Below, one piece after another: positions 39,254-46,979 of a stretch of 47,938 nt of DNA. The notes beneath the pieces were generated by a model, which searched no databases, was not told the DNA's origin, and worked only from the letters and a program-made list of their open reading frames with translations. Made by a program: the position numbers and the translations under genes. The DNA is taken from the NCBI GenBank assembly GCA_019118365.1, contig DWZA01000002.1, forward strand, positions 1 to 47,938, given 5' to 3'. Within the stretch, counting starts at the first letter, position 1, and every line of letters begins with the position of its first letter. Source of the DNA: Candidatus Lachnoclostridium stercoravium. GTDB taxonomy: Bacteria; Bacillota; Clostridia; Lachnospirales; Lachnospiraceae.

Positions 39254-41671
39254 TTATGAAAAGATCTCTTCCGCATATTTTACAGAAGCCATAGCGTCCT
39301 TACAGTAGCGGTCCGCTCCGATCGTCCTGGCGTAATCTTCTGTAAGGACCGCTCCGCCGACCATTACCTTTGTCCACGGCGCTTCTTTTCTTAAAAGCCG
39401 GATCGTCTCTTCCATGCTGGGGACCGTAGTGGTCATCAGGGCGCTTAACCCCACCAGGGCGATATGGCCTTCCTTTGCAGCTTCCGCCACTTTTTCCGGA
39501 GGCACGTCCTTTCCCAGGTCGATCACTTCGTAACTGTAATTTTCCAGCAGGACTTTTACGATATTCTTTCCGATATCATGGATATCTCCCTTGACCGTAG
39601 CAAGGATGATCCTGCCTTTTTTCTCCTGGCCCTGTCCTGCCTGGGCCATCTGTTCCTTGATCACGTCAAAAGCCGCTTTTGCCGCTTCGGCGCTCATAAG
39701 CAGCTGGGGAAGAAAGAGCGTCCCTTCCTCAAACCGCCTTCCCACCGCGTCCAGAGCCGGTATCATCTCTTCCTGTATGATAGAAAGAGGAGCTTTTTCC
39801 TGAAGGAGTTCCTTCGCGTAGCGGGCCGCCTGTTCCCGCAGGCCTTTTTCCACGCACTCCTGAAGGCTTTTTCCGCTGGCCGCTCCATCCTTTGCGGAAG
39901 CGGATGGGCTTTGGATGGCATCCGAAGCCTTGGGCAGAGCGCCGTACCTCTCAATAAAACCGCCGCACTGGGGATCCAGCCCCGCAAGGGCGCGGAAACT
40001 GTAATAAGAGCGCATCATCGTCTCCGAGTTTGGATTGATGATCGCCGCGCTGAGTCCGCTCTCTAAAGCCATGGTAAAAAACGCTCCGTTGATGATCTCC
40101 CTGTGAGGCAGTCCGAAGGAAATGTTTGACACCCCTAAAACGGTCTTTCCGCCGTTTTCCGAGATCTTCCTTACGGTTTCCAGGGTTGTCAGAGCGCCCC
40201 GGCTGTCTGAGCTGATGGTAAGACAAAGAGCGTCGATCAGGATATCCTTTTTCTGGATCCCGTACTCCTTTGCCTTCCGGTAGATCTTTTCCGCGATCTC
40301 CAGCCGCCCTTTCGCCGTGTCCGGTATGCCGTTTTCATCCAGGGTAAGGGCCACCACTACGCCGCCGTATTTCCTCACCAGCGGGAAAACTGCTTCCATC
40401 ACTTCTTCTTTTCCATTCACTGAATTGACCAGGGGCTTTCCGTTGTAGACCCTCATGGCCCGTTCCATTGCCTGGACGTCAGACGTGTCGATCTGCAAGG
40501 GCAGGTCCAGGACGCTTTGAAGCTCCTTCACCACTTTTTCCATCATTTCCGACTCGTCGATCTCAGGAAGTCCCACATTTACATCCAAAATATGGGCTCC
40601 GTTGTCCTGCTGCACCACTCCTTCCTGGATCAGGTAATCCAGGTTTTTCTCTCGGAGGGCCTGTTTTAATTTTGATTTTCCTGTAGGATTGATCCGTTCC
40701 CCGATGATCACCGGGTCTTTTCCGATTTCTATGGAATGGGACCAGGATGTGACGATGGTCTTTTCCTTCTTTTGGATCGGCGCCGGGACCAGATCCCGGC
40801 ACAGCTCGACGGTCTTTCGGATATGCTCCGGCGTCGTGCCGCAACAGCCTCCCACAAAATAAGCGCCGTTTTCAGCGATCCTCCTTACGGTACGGGCAAA
40901 GGTATCTGCGTCGATATCATAGACCGTCTTCCCATCTTCGCTCCTTGGAAGTCCGGCGTTGGGATTGACGATCACAGGAATGGAAGCCTCCTCGCAGATG
41001 GTCTTTGCGATGGTTTCCATCTGCAGCGGCCCAAGTCCGCAGTTCACTCCCAGAGCGTCTACCCCAAGCCCCTCCAGAAGGGCTACGACCGATACGATAT
41101 CGCCTCCGGTCAAAAGCTTTCCTCTCTCGTCAAAGGTAACGGTAGCGAATACCGGAAGGCTGGAATTTTCTTTTGCCCCAAGGACGGCCGCTTTCAGCTC
41201 GTAGCTGTCGCTCATGGTTTCGATAAGGATGCAGTCCGCCCCGTTTTCCGTTCCCAGCTTCGCCACTTCTCCGAACATGCTTACTGCTTCTTCAAAATCC
41301 AGATCCCCCAGAGGCTTTAAAAGCTTGCCCGTCGGCCCCATATCCAAGGCGATCAGCCCTCGTTTTCCTGTAGACTTTTCCGCTTCTTCCACAGCCTTTT
41401 TCGCGTTTTCCATAGCTGCCGCCACGATCGTCTCCAGGCTGTATTCCTGATTTTTATTGTATTTTAACCGGTTTGCTCCGAAGGTATTAGCCAGGATGAT
41501 ATCGCTGCCAGCCTCCAGATAGCTGCGGTGGATCTGCGTGATCGCCTCTGGATGGCGGATATTCCAGGTTTCCGGAAGCTCTCCCGGCTTTAATCCCTTT
41601 TCCTGGAGAAGGCTTCCTATACCTCCGTCAAAAAACAGGATCCTCTTTCCAATCTCATTTAAAACACTCAT
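39254..41671 (-). CDS. metH: Cobalamin-dependent methionine synthase lacking the reactivation domain
   Basis: This enzyme of about 805 residues methylates homocysteine using methyl-tetrahydrofolate and B12. Domain order: homocysteine/zinc domain (1-300, with GVNCGLGP and VGGCCGTTPEHI giving the three zinc cysteines), pterin-binding domain (about 330-590, with GERINPTGKSKLKQALRE and DTSDVQAMERAM), helical cap, and B12-binding domain with D696-I-H698-D-I-G701 carrying the cobalt-ligand His. The SAM-dependent activation domain is absent and is encoded by the gene 100 nt upstream. ATG 41671 is chosen for AAGGAG 12 nt upstream. E. coli MetH has about 1,227 residues. Confidence 0.95.
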   Translation of the reverse strand: MSVLNEIGKRILFFDGGIGSLLQEKGLKPGELPETWNIRHPEAITQIHRSYLEAGSDIILANTFGANRLKYNKNQEYSLETIVAAAMENAKKAVEEAEKSTGKRGLIALDMGPTGKLLKPLGDLDFEEAVSMFGEVAKLGTENGADCILIETMSDSYELKAAVLGAKENSSLPVFATVTFDERGKLLTGGDIVSVVALLEGLGVDALGVNCGLGPLQMETIAKTICEEASIPVIVNPNAGLPRSEDGKTVYDIDADTFARTVRRIAENGAYFVGGCCGTTPEHIRKTVELCRDLVPAPIQKKEKTIVTSWSHSIEIGKDPVIIGERINPTGKSKLKQALREKNLDYLIQEGVVQQDNGAHILDVNVGLPEIDESEMMEKVVKELQSVLDLPLQIDTSDVQAMERAMRVYNGKPLVNSVNGKEEVMEAVFPLVRKYGGVVVALTLDENGIPDTAKGRLEIAEKIYRKAKEYGIQKKDILIDALCLTISSDSRGALTTLETVRKISENGGKTVLGVSNISFGLPHREIINGAFFTMALESGLSAAIINPNSETMMRSYYSFRALAGLDPQCGGFIERYGALPKASDAIQSPSASAKDGAASGKSLQECVEKGLREQAARYAKELLQEKAPLSIIQEEMIPALDAVGRRFEEGTLFLPQLLMSAEAAKAAFDVIKEQMAQAGQGQEKKGRIILATVKGDIHDIGKNIVKVLLENYSYEVIDLGKDVPPEKVAEAAKEGHIALVGLSALMTTTVPSMEETIRLLRKEAPWTKVMVGGAVLTEDYARTIGADRYCKDAMASVKYAEEIFS

Positions 41672-41771
41672 TCTTCTCTTGTCTCCTTCAATCTCCGCCT
41701 GACTTACAGCTTCCTTTGCGGCAGCACAGGATCTTATCCGCGGCATATATTCTCATCTGCGGTATGCGTTC

Positions 41772-42458
41772 TTATCTGCGATATGCGCAGTCCGATTTTC
41801 CGCAGGCCTCGCAGCCTTTTACCGTACAATGGCCTGGAATGCGGCTCAGCCCGATCACAGCCGTTACAGATTTGGACGGCGCCATCAGAAGGCTGTCCGT
41901 GAGGGTAATGCCTATGCGCTTTCCTGCTTCCAGCGCTCCCAGGATCCCTTTCTGGCATTCCAGGGAAAAATCGCCGTACCCTGGACTGAACCTAGGCCTC
42001 ATATACCAGCCTTTCTGTTCATACTCCGCCTTCAGCCTGTCGTTTTCTCTGTCGCAGAAGGCTTCGATACAGGCTGCGGCTGCGGCCTGCAGCACCAGCG
42101 CCCGGCTCATCCGTATCCGTTCGTATCTCTGGATCAAAAGATCTGCTCCAGCTCCCAGTGTCGCCCCAAAAAACAGGATCCTTTCGCAGCCTTCCAGATT
42201 CTTTCTCAGATTCCTGCTCTCCGTCTGGAATGCATCCGTGATGATCTCTGCGCTTCCCTCCGGCAGCGTAAGGCTGGACTCCCTTTCCAGGAACCGGGGC
42301 GTACAGATCCGGAAAAGCTCGTCAATACAGCTTTCGATCATCTCTTCTGTCGCCGCGTCCGTTTCCCTTTTTCCATATCCCAGGTATCTTCTCGTTTCCC
42401 TTTTTATCTCCTGACGGTCCAGCTCCATATCTCTTTTTCTTCTGTCTCCGTCCGTCAT
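41772..42458 (-). CDS. Stand-alone methionine synthase activation-domain protein
   Basis: This protein of about 228 residues corresponds to the C-terminal reactivation domain of MetH, which uses SAM and an electron donor to remethylate oxidised cob(II)alamin. The SAM-binding segment RPRFSPGYGDFSLECQKGI and LTDSLLMAPSKSVTAVIGLSR match the family. The C-terminus has a cysteine cluster (HCTVKGCEACGKSDC), typical of the split version. It overlaps metF by 4 bp and precedes metH, so the three make a complete methionine module. Confidence 0.92.
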   Translation of the reverse strand: MTDGDRRKRDMELDRQEIKRETRRYLGYGKRETDAATEEMIESCIDELFRICTPRFLERESSLTLPEGSAEIITDAFQTESRNLRKNLEGCERILFFGATLGAGADLLIQRYERIRMSRALVLQAAAAACIEAFCDRENDRLKAEYEQKGWYMRPRFSPGYGDFSLECQKGILGALEAGKRIGITLTDSLLMAPSKSVTAVIGLSRIPGHCTVKGCEACGKSDCAYRR

Positions 42459-43315
42459 CGGATGATCTCCGATAAGTTCTCCCGGATCTTTCTCGCCACA
42501 TCCGGTTTGTTCATAGAGTATACATGGATGCCGTTTACATGATTTGCGATCAGATCCACGATCTGCTCCGTCGCATAGGCGATGCCCGCCTGCTTCATAG
42601 CAGCCGGATCATCACCAAAGCGATCCAGAAGGGCGCGGAAGCGGACGGGAAGGGCGGTGCCGGACATCTGGCAGATCCGTTTGATCTGGCTTACATTGGT
42701 CACCGGCATGATCCCTGCGACCACCGGAACTGTGATCCCTCTCTCCCTGATCCGGTAAAGATAGTTATACAGGATATTGTTGTCAAAAAACATCTGCGTA
42801 GTCACAAAATCGCAGCCTGCTTCTACCTTTTCCTTCAAGTATTCAATATCCACAGACTTATTGGCAGATTCCACATGGCCTTCCGGATAGCACGCCGCTC
42901 CGATGCAGAAATCTCCGGCCTGCTTGATATCATAGATCAGCTCTGACGCATAGCGGTAATCGTGAGCGATGGGGCCGCCTTCCGGAATGTCCCCTCTTAA
43001 TGCCAGTATATTTTCAATTTTCTTTTCCTTCAGCTCCTGAAGGACTTCCTTTACCTTTTCTTTGGTAGAAGAAACGCAGGTCAGATGGGCGATAGGCGTC
43101 ACATGTCCCTGCTCCTTTAAAGTAGAGGCGATATCTACGGTATAGCGGCTCGTCCCTCCGCCGGCGCCATAGGTAACGCTCATAAAGGCCGGCTTCAGCT
43201 TGGCGATCTCCAAAGCCGCTTCTTTTACGCTTTCATACTTATCTTCTGTCTTTGGAGGAAACACCTCAAAGGAAATGGTGGGTCTCTTTTCTGCAAGTAT
43301 CTCTTTTATCTTCAT
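42455..43315 (-). CDS. metF: Methylenetetrahydrofolate reductase
   Basis: This is an FAD-dependent TIM-barrel enzyme of about 286 residues that reduces methylene-THF to methyl-THF, the methyl donor for MetH. Signature stretches are ISFEVFPPKT near the N-terminus, MSVTYGAGGG, LALRGDIPEGG, IGAACYPEGHVES, FVTTQMFFDNNILYNYL and VPVVAGIMPVTNVSQIKR. The length is normal. It is the first gene of the long leftward run. The leader contains MITE A copy 3. No SAM riboswitch or T-box was recognised upstream. Confidence 0.96.
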   Translation of the reverse strand: MKIKEILAEKRPTISFEVFPPKTEDKYESVKEAALEIAKLKPAFMSVTYGAGGGTSRYTVDIASTLKEQGHVTPIAHLTCVSSTKEKVKEVLQELKEKKIENILALRGDIPEGGPIAHDYRYASELIYDIKQAGDFCIGAACYPEGHVESANKSVDIEYLKEKVEAGCDFVTTQMFFDNNILYNYLYRIRERGITVPVVAGIMPVTNVSQIKRICQMSGTALPVRFRALLDRFGDDPAAMKQAGIAYATEQIVDLIANHVNGIHVYSMNKPDVARKIRENLSEIIR

Positions 43316-43343
43316 GTCAATTTACCAATCCTTTTCATTTTTT

Positions 43344-43453
43344 GTAACAGTTCAGGACGGCGGGAAAACAGGGGGCACCCTAGGGTATGAACCTCCGATG
43401 TTTCTTGTCCGGCGCAAGGCCTGGCAAGAAGATGTGCCGTCCTGAACAGTTAC
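43344..43453. mobile_element. MITE family A, copy 3 (110-bp deletion form)
   Basis: The element has termini GTAACAGTTCAGGACGGC and GCCGTCCTGAACAGTTAC (one mismatch in 18 between arms). Its centre is shorter than in copies 1 and 2; it keeps the TTCTTGTCCGGC / GCCTGGCAAGAA hairpin and has CACCCTAGGGTATG, also found in the 46-kb repeats. Flanks CATTTTTT (43336-43343) and CATTTTTC (43454-43461) match in 7 of 8 positions. It lies in the metF leader, between promoter and start codon. Confidence 0.88.
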
Positions 43454-43466
43454 CATTTTTCTCAAG

Positions 43467-43475
43467 ATTATATCA
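43467..43475 (-). promoter_or_regulatory. Extended -10 promoter candidate for the metF run
   Basis: On the minus strand TG-A-TATAAT lies about 150 nt before ATG 43315, with the MITE in the transcribed leader. It is back to back with the promoter of the EIIC-like gene. Confidence 0.5.
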
Positions 43476-43496
43476 TACTTCCCTGGAAACTTCCAC

Positions 43497-43525
43497 TTGC
43501 AATTTTCCGGTTTTGCTGGTAAAAT
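43497..43525 (+). promoter_or_regulatory. Promoter for the EIIC-like gene
   Basis: TTGCAA (43497-43502), 17 nt, then TAAAAT (43520-43525) with an extended TGG before it. It lies about 70 nt before ATG 43595. Confidence 0.65.
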
Positions 43526-43594
43526 ACGTCCAACTGCTTTGGCAAATTTTTATGCCGAATGTGTGCAAACCAGATACATAAAGGAGAACAACAC

Positions 43595-44617
43595 ATGGAA
43601 CAGACAGGAGTAAAGGCATTCTTACGCCGTAAGAATGTCAATCTTACCGTCCGTACCTATCTCATTGATGCGCTGGGAGCCATGGCATTCGGCCTTTTCG
43701 CATCACTTCTGATCGGTACGATCTTCGCCACCCTCGGCGAGAAATCACACGTAGAACTTTTTAACACTATCGCGAACTATGCAAAGGGCGCTACAGGAGC
43801 CGCGCTGGGCGTATCCATCGCCTATTCCCTACAGGCCCCCCAGCTGGTGCTCTTTTCAGCCGCCACAGTGGGTATCGCCGGAAACGACCTTGGCGGTCCC
43901 GTGGGCGCTTTCGTAGCTACTATCGTAGCTGTGGAACTTGGAAAGATCGTTTCCAAGGAAACGCGGGTAGATATCCTGGTGACCCCCGGCGTCACTATTA
44001 TTTCCGGCGTCGTGGTGGCCCAGGTCGCCGGTCCCGGCGTATCCGCATTTATGAACGCCTTTGGAAACCTGGTAAAGACTGCTACGGAAATGCAGCCGTT
44101 CTTCATGGGCATCCTGGTTTCCGCCCTGATCGGCATCGCCCTTACCCTGCCTATCAGCAGCGCGGCCATCTGTATCATGCTGAGTCTTGACGGACTGGCC
44201 GGAGGCGCGGCCACCGCAGGCTGCTGCGCCCAGATGATCGGCTTTGCGGTAATGAGCTTTAAAGAGAACGGCGTCGGCGGTATCCTCGCCCAGGGCCTTG
44301 GCACATCCATGCTCCAGATGGGAAATATCGTCAAAAATCCAAAGATCTGGATCCCGCCTACCCTGGTTTCCATGATCACCGGACCGATCGCAACTATGAT
44401 CTTCCATCTGGAAAATATCCCGGCTGGCTCCGGCATGGGTACCTGCGGCCTGGTAGGCCCCATCGGGATCTATACTGCCATGGGCGGAGGCGCATCCATG
44501 TGGATCGGCATTATCCTGGTATGTTTTGTGCTGCCCGCCGCGCTCACTCCGATCTTTGGAGAAATATTAAGAAAGATAGGCTGGATCAAGGACGGGGATC
44601 TAAAGCTGGATCTGTAG
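43595..44617 (+). CDS. PTS EIIC-like membrane permease (PTS_EIIC_2 type)
   Basis: This is a hydrophobic protein of about 340 residues with eight to ten predicted helices and Gly-rich turns (GIAGNDLGGPVGAF, TPGVTIISGVVVAQVAG, GSGMGTCGLVGPIGIYTAMGG). It matches the small EIIC_2 family annotated as PTS transporter subunit IIC in Clostridia. No EIIA or EIIB gene or domain is nearby, so energy coupling and substrate are unclear and transport may not be PTS-driven. AAGGAG precedes ATG 43595. It is transcribed alone, divergent from metF. Confidence 0.87.
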   Translation: MEQTGVKAFLRRKNVNLTVRTYLIDALGAMAFGLFASLLIGTIFATLGEKSHVELFNTIANYAKGATGAALGVSIAYSLQAPQLVLFSAATVGIAGNDLGGPVGAFVATIVAVELGKIVSKETRVDILVTPGVTIISGVVVAQVAGPGVSAFMNAFGNLVKTATEMQPFFMGILVSALIGIALTLPISSAAICIMLSLDGLAGGAATAGCCAQMIGFAVMSFKENGVGGILAQGLGTSMLQMGNIVKNPKIWIPPTLVSMITGPIATMIFHLENIPAGSGMGTCGLVGPIGIYTAMGGGASMWIGIILVCFVLPAALTPIFGEILRKIGWIKDGDLKLDL

Positions 44618-44965
44618 GGATCCTGGAAAATTTCCTGTTAAGCAGGCGATACAGTTCAGACCGCCTGCCAGCGGACAGAGGATTACAGAGGATCGCAGAG
44701 GTTTCCGGCGGTGGCAGTTTTAAATTTCGGTTACCCCTCAGATAAAACTTTTTATATTTTGATCCGTACTTTAGCCGGCGCGGTACCTCTGAAATCTTAT
44801 TTCTCTTGTATGCAGCCGTACTTTTAACGGGATCGTACGGCCAGGAAGGAAGTTTTTGGATTCCAAGGGGTACTTGCCTATTAAAAAGTACCGCTGAGAT
44901 TTAGAAAAACAGATCATCAACCGTACTGGCAAGAAATTTATACGGACTGAACTTCAAATATGAAA
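44618..44965. other. Non-coding spacer with short inverted and direct repeats
   Basis: After the EIIC-like gene a 7-bp stem GCAGGCG/CGCCTGC (44642-44668) may end its transcript, but no U-run follows. Further on are CCGTAC/GTACGG, GGTACTT/AAGTACC and two loosely similar copies of a GTACC-CTGA-AT motif. I see no convincing gene here. Confidence 0.5.
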
Positions 44966-45096
44966 GCTGATCGCATACGCGATCAGCGAAAGTATTCGCA
45001 ATCCGGGCTTTAGCCCTACTTGCTCATACTTTCTTGCCTGTCAAATGCCGATGTGGCCTTACATGCGAGCATGAAGTCCACACCGGCGCTTGACAG
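44966..45096. repeat. Cluster of three consecutive perfect hairpins (possible structured element)
   Basis: Adjacent stems: GCTGATCGC-atac-GCGATCAGC (44966-44987); GAAAGTAT/ATACTTTC (44988-45033) enclosing GGGCT-tt-AGCCC; and CTGTCAA/TTGACAG (45038-45096) enclosing TGTGG/CCACA and CATGC-ga-GCATG. Together they could fold as a multi-stem RNA or be a compound palindromic repeat. The ends are not GTAAC, so it is not one of the MITE families. Confidence 0.75.
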
Positions 45097-45110
45097 AGCT
45101 TTCACAGTAA

Positions 45111-45165
45111 AAAAAGAGCTCTGTATCAATTTAGAAATTTTCCTTCTGATACAGCAGCTCTTTTT
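45111..45165 (-). terminator. Intrinsic terminator for the TrmH-family gene
   Basis: AAAAAGAGCT-C-TGTATCA (45111-45128) pairs with TGATACA-GC-AGCTCTTTTT (45147-45165). On the minus strand it is followed by a T-run. It overlaps the stop codon of the methyltransferase gene. Confidence 0.85.
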
Positions 45166-45998
45166 CAATTTTTTCGTCTTCCCAGTTCCCAAAACGCGAT
45201 CCCGGCGGCCACCGCGCAGTTTAAGGAATCCACGCCCCTGGCCATATGGATCCGCACCGTATAATCGCAGTCCGCAATGGTTTCTGAAGCCAGCCCGTCT
45301 CCTTCTGTCCCCAGCACCACCGCCAGTTTTTCCTCTGCTCTCAGAGCCGGATCCTCCAGGGAAATACTGTCGTCCCGCAGCGCCATAGCCGCAGTCTTAA
45401 ATCCCATTTCCCGCAGGACAGCCATACCTGTATCCGGCCATGCCCCCTCCTCTTTTGGGAAAAATGTCCATGGAACCTGAAATACGGTTCCCATACTCAC
45501 CCGGCTCGCCCGCCGATACAGCGGGTCGCTGCAGCCGGAAGTCAGGAGCACCGCGTCCATGCCCAGCGCGGCCGCAGACCGGAAGATCGCGCCAACGTTC
45601 GTAGGGTTCATCACATTTTCCAGTACCGCGATGCGCTCCGCTCCCGCGCACAATTCCCTGATCCCAGGAAGGGGCTTTCTGCGCATAGCGCACAGCACGC
45701 CGCGGGTAAGGGGAAAGCCTGTCAGCTTTTTCAGCACGTCAAATTCCGCAGTATAGACCGGGATATCCCCGCAGCAGGCGATCACCTCCCGCGCTTCTCC
45801 CTGGATATGCTTTGTCTCCAGCAAAAGAGATAACGGCTCATAGCCGGCGTTTAACGCCCTCTCGATCACCTTGGGGCTTTCCGCTATAAAGATCCCGGTA
45901 TCTGGTTCATAATAATGGGCCAGCTGGACCTCTGAAAGCCTCGCGAAAGGGTCCAGCTCCGGCAGGGAAAGATCCGTGATATATCTGATATTTTCCAT
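45165..45998 (-). CDS. TrmH/SpoU-family RNA 2'-O-methyltransferase
   Basis: This is a SPOUT methyltransferase of about 277 residues. The three knot motifs are visible: NPTNVGAIFRSAAALG (motif 1), VVLGTEGDGLA (motif 2) and IHMARGVDSLNCAVAAGIAFW (motif 3). The N-terminal 90 residues are an RNA-binding type substrate domain (FIAESPKVIERALNAGYEP). The target (rRNA or tRNA position) is unknown. ATG 45998 has GAGGAG close upstream; the frame continues to 46070, but that extension is repeat sequence (MEIRCFLPARREGKK) and not gene. Confidence 0.93.
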   Translation of the reverse strand: MENIRYITDLSLPELDPFARLSEVQLAHYYEPDTGIFIAESPKVIERALNAGYEPLSLLLETKHIQGEAREVIACCGDIPVYTAEFDVLKKLTGFPLTRGVLCAMRRKPLPGIRELCAGAERIAVLENVMNPTNVGAIFRSAAALGMDAVLLTSGCSDPLYRRASRVSMGTVFQVPWTFFPKEEGAWPDTGMAVLREMGFKTAAMALRDDSISLEDPALRAEEKLAVVLGTEGDGLASETIADCDYTVRIHMARGVDSLNCAVAAGIAFWELGRRKN

Positions 45999-46008
45999 TC
46001 TAACTCCT

Positions 46009-46325
46009 CTTCCAGGACGGCTCGTCTTCTTGCCCTCCCTTCGGGCGGGCAAGAAGCAGCGGATTTCCATACCCTAGGGGGCACGCTGTCCGATGGGAAA
46101 AACGCTCCCGAACCATCCTTATATGCAAGCCTAACGCCTGGTTCTGAAGCGGCTTCCCGCCTCTTCCAGGACGGCTCGTCTTCTTGCCCTCCCTTCGGTC
46201 GGGCAAGAAGCATCGGATGTCCATACCCTAGGGGGCACGCTGTCCGATGGGAACCCACCCTTAAGACACGGCTTTTAAGCCAGCTTATCGCCTGGTCTTA
46301 AGGCCGGCTTCCCGCCGTCCTGGAT
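46009..46325. repeat. Two tandem MITE A-like units (about 150 bp period)
   Basis: Each unit (about 46009-46158 and 46159-46325) starts CTTCCAGGACGGCTCG, carries a TTCTTGCCC / GGGCAAGAA hairpin, the string CCATACCCTAGGGGGCACG and a second palindrome (AACGCCTGGTTCTGAAGC or similar), and ends near CTTCCCGCC. The first 90 bp of the units are nearly identical; the rest has diverged. The far end reads GCCGTCCTGGATTATTTAC, a degraded family A terminus, and it holds the DUF1847 stop codon (TAA, 46329-46331). The spacer 45999-46328 has no gene. Confidence 0.8.
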
Positions 46326-46328
46326 TAT

Positions 46329-46943
46329 TTACTCGAATTGTTTTCGGAGGTAGCCGTCGTAGCAGTATACTGCTGCGGCCGGATTATGTCCCAATACCCG
46401 GTCTTTGGCGATAAGGGTCGTGACCATGGCTTTGGAATATTTGTAAAACAGGGAATCATGGCCTACGCAGAGCCCTACGGCAATATTAAATTCTGTCTCC
46501 TGTTCGTTTAAAAGCTCTGCCTGCATAATAGGATTGCACATCGCTTCGAATTTCCCCGGATTCACCCTTTCCTGGATCTCCATTGTCTCTTTGGGTATGG
46601 ATCCGTTTTTACAGATCACGGACACCACTTCAAATCCGTGCTTTCTTAAGATCATACCGATGATCTTCGCTTCCTTCCTTAATCCGTAGCAGAACGCCAT
46701 CCCCAGCTTATGGTATCCCATGTTTTTAGAAAACTCGATGATCTCCCTTAAGCGCACCCACTGGCCATAGCCAAGGGCCTCGATCTCGGAAGCCTTTATG
46801 TAAAATTCTTTATTTTCCGGCTTCTCATATTCCTTCATCGGTTCTTCGTATTTTTCCATATGATGCATGGGACAGTTTTTCGGCAAATGCTCCTTTATCC
46901 CTTTCTGGCATTCGTTGACTGTGCAGCAGTCGCATGTGTACAT
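46329..46943 (-). CDS. DUF1847 domain-containing metal-binding protein
   Basis: This protein of about 204 residues matches the DUF1847 family. Cysteines C4, C6, C7, C12 and C24 at the N-terminus (MYTCDCCTVNEC, KNCPMHH) probably bind a metal. The rest has a Rossmann-like pattern (HKLGMAFCYGLRKEAKIIGMILRKHGFEVVSVICK) and conserved CNPIMQAELLNEQETEFNIAVGLCVGHDSLF and GHNPAAAVY. The family function is unknown; redox or metal-linked roles are suspected. AGGAGGAA precedes the ATG. It stands alone, 36 nt upstream of the stop-end of the secreted protein gene. Confidence 0.9.
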   Translation of the reverse strand: MYTCDCCTVNECQKGIKEHLPKNCPMHHMEKYEEPMKEYEKPENKEFYIKASEIEALGYGQWVRLREIIEFSKNMGYHKLGMAFCYGLRKEAKIIGMILRKHGFEVVSVICKNGSIPKETMEIQERVNPGKFEAMCNPIMQAELLNEQETEFNIAVGLCVGHDSLFYKYSKAMVTTLIAKDRVLGHNPAAAVYCYDGYLRKQFE

Positions 46944-46979
46944 CGGTGTTTCCTCCTGATATTTATCTTGTGATCATTC

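Noticed and set aside
43316-43343. SAM riboswitch or T-box in front of metF
   Set aside because: The leader consists mostly of a MITE; no conserved riboswitch core or T-box sequence was seen.
45998-46070. N-terminal extension of the TrmH-family protein (MEIRCFLPARREG...)
   Set aside because: It is translated repeat sequence; a matching peptide appears in the second tandem unit, and ATG 45998 has a good ribosome site.
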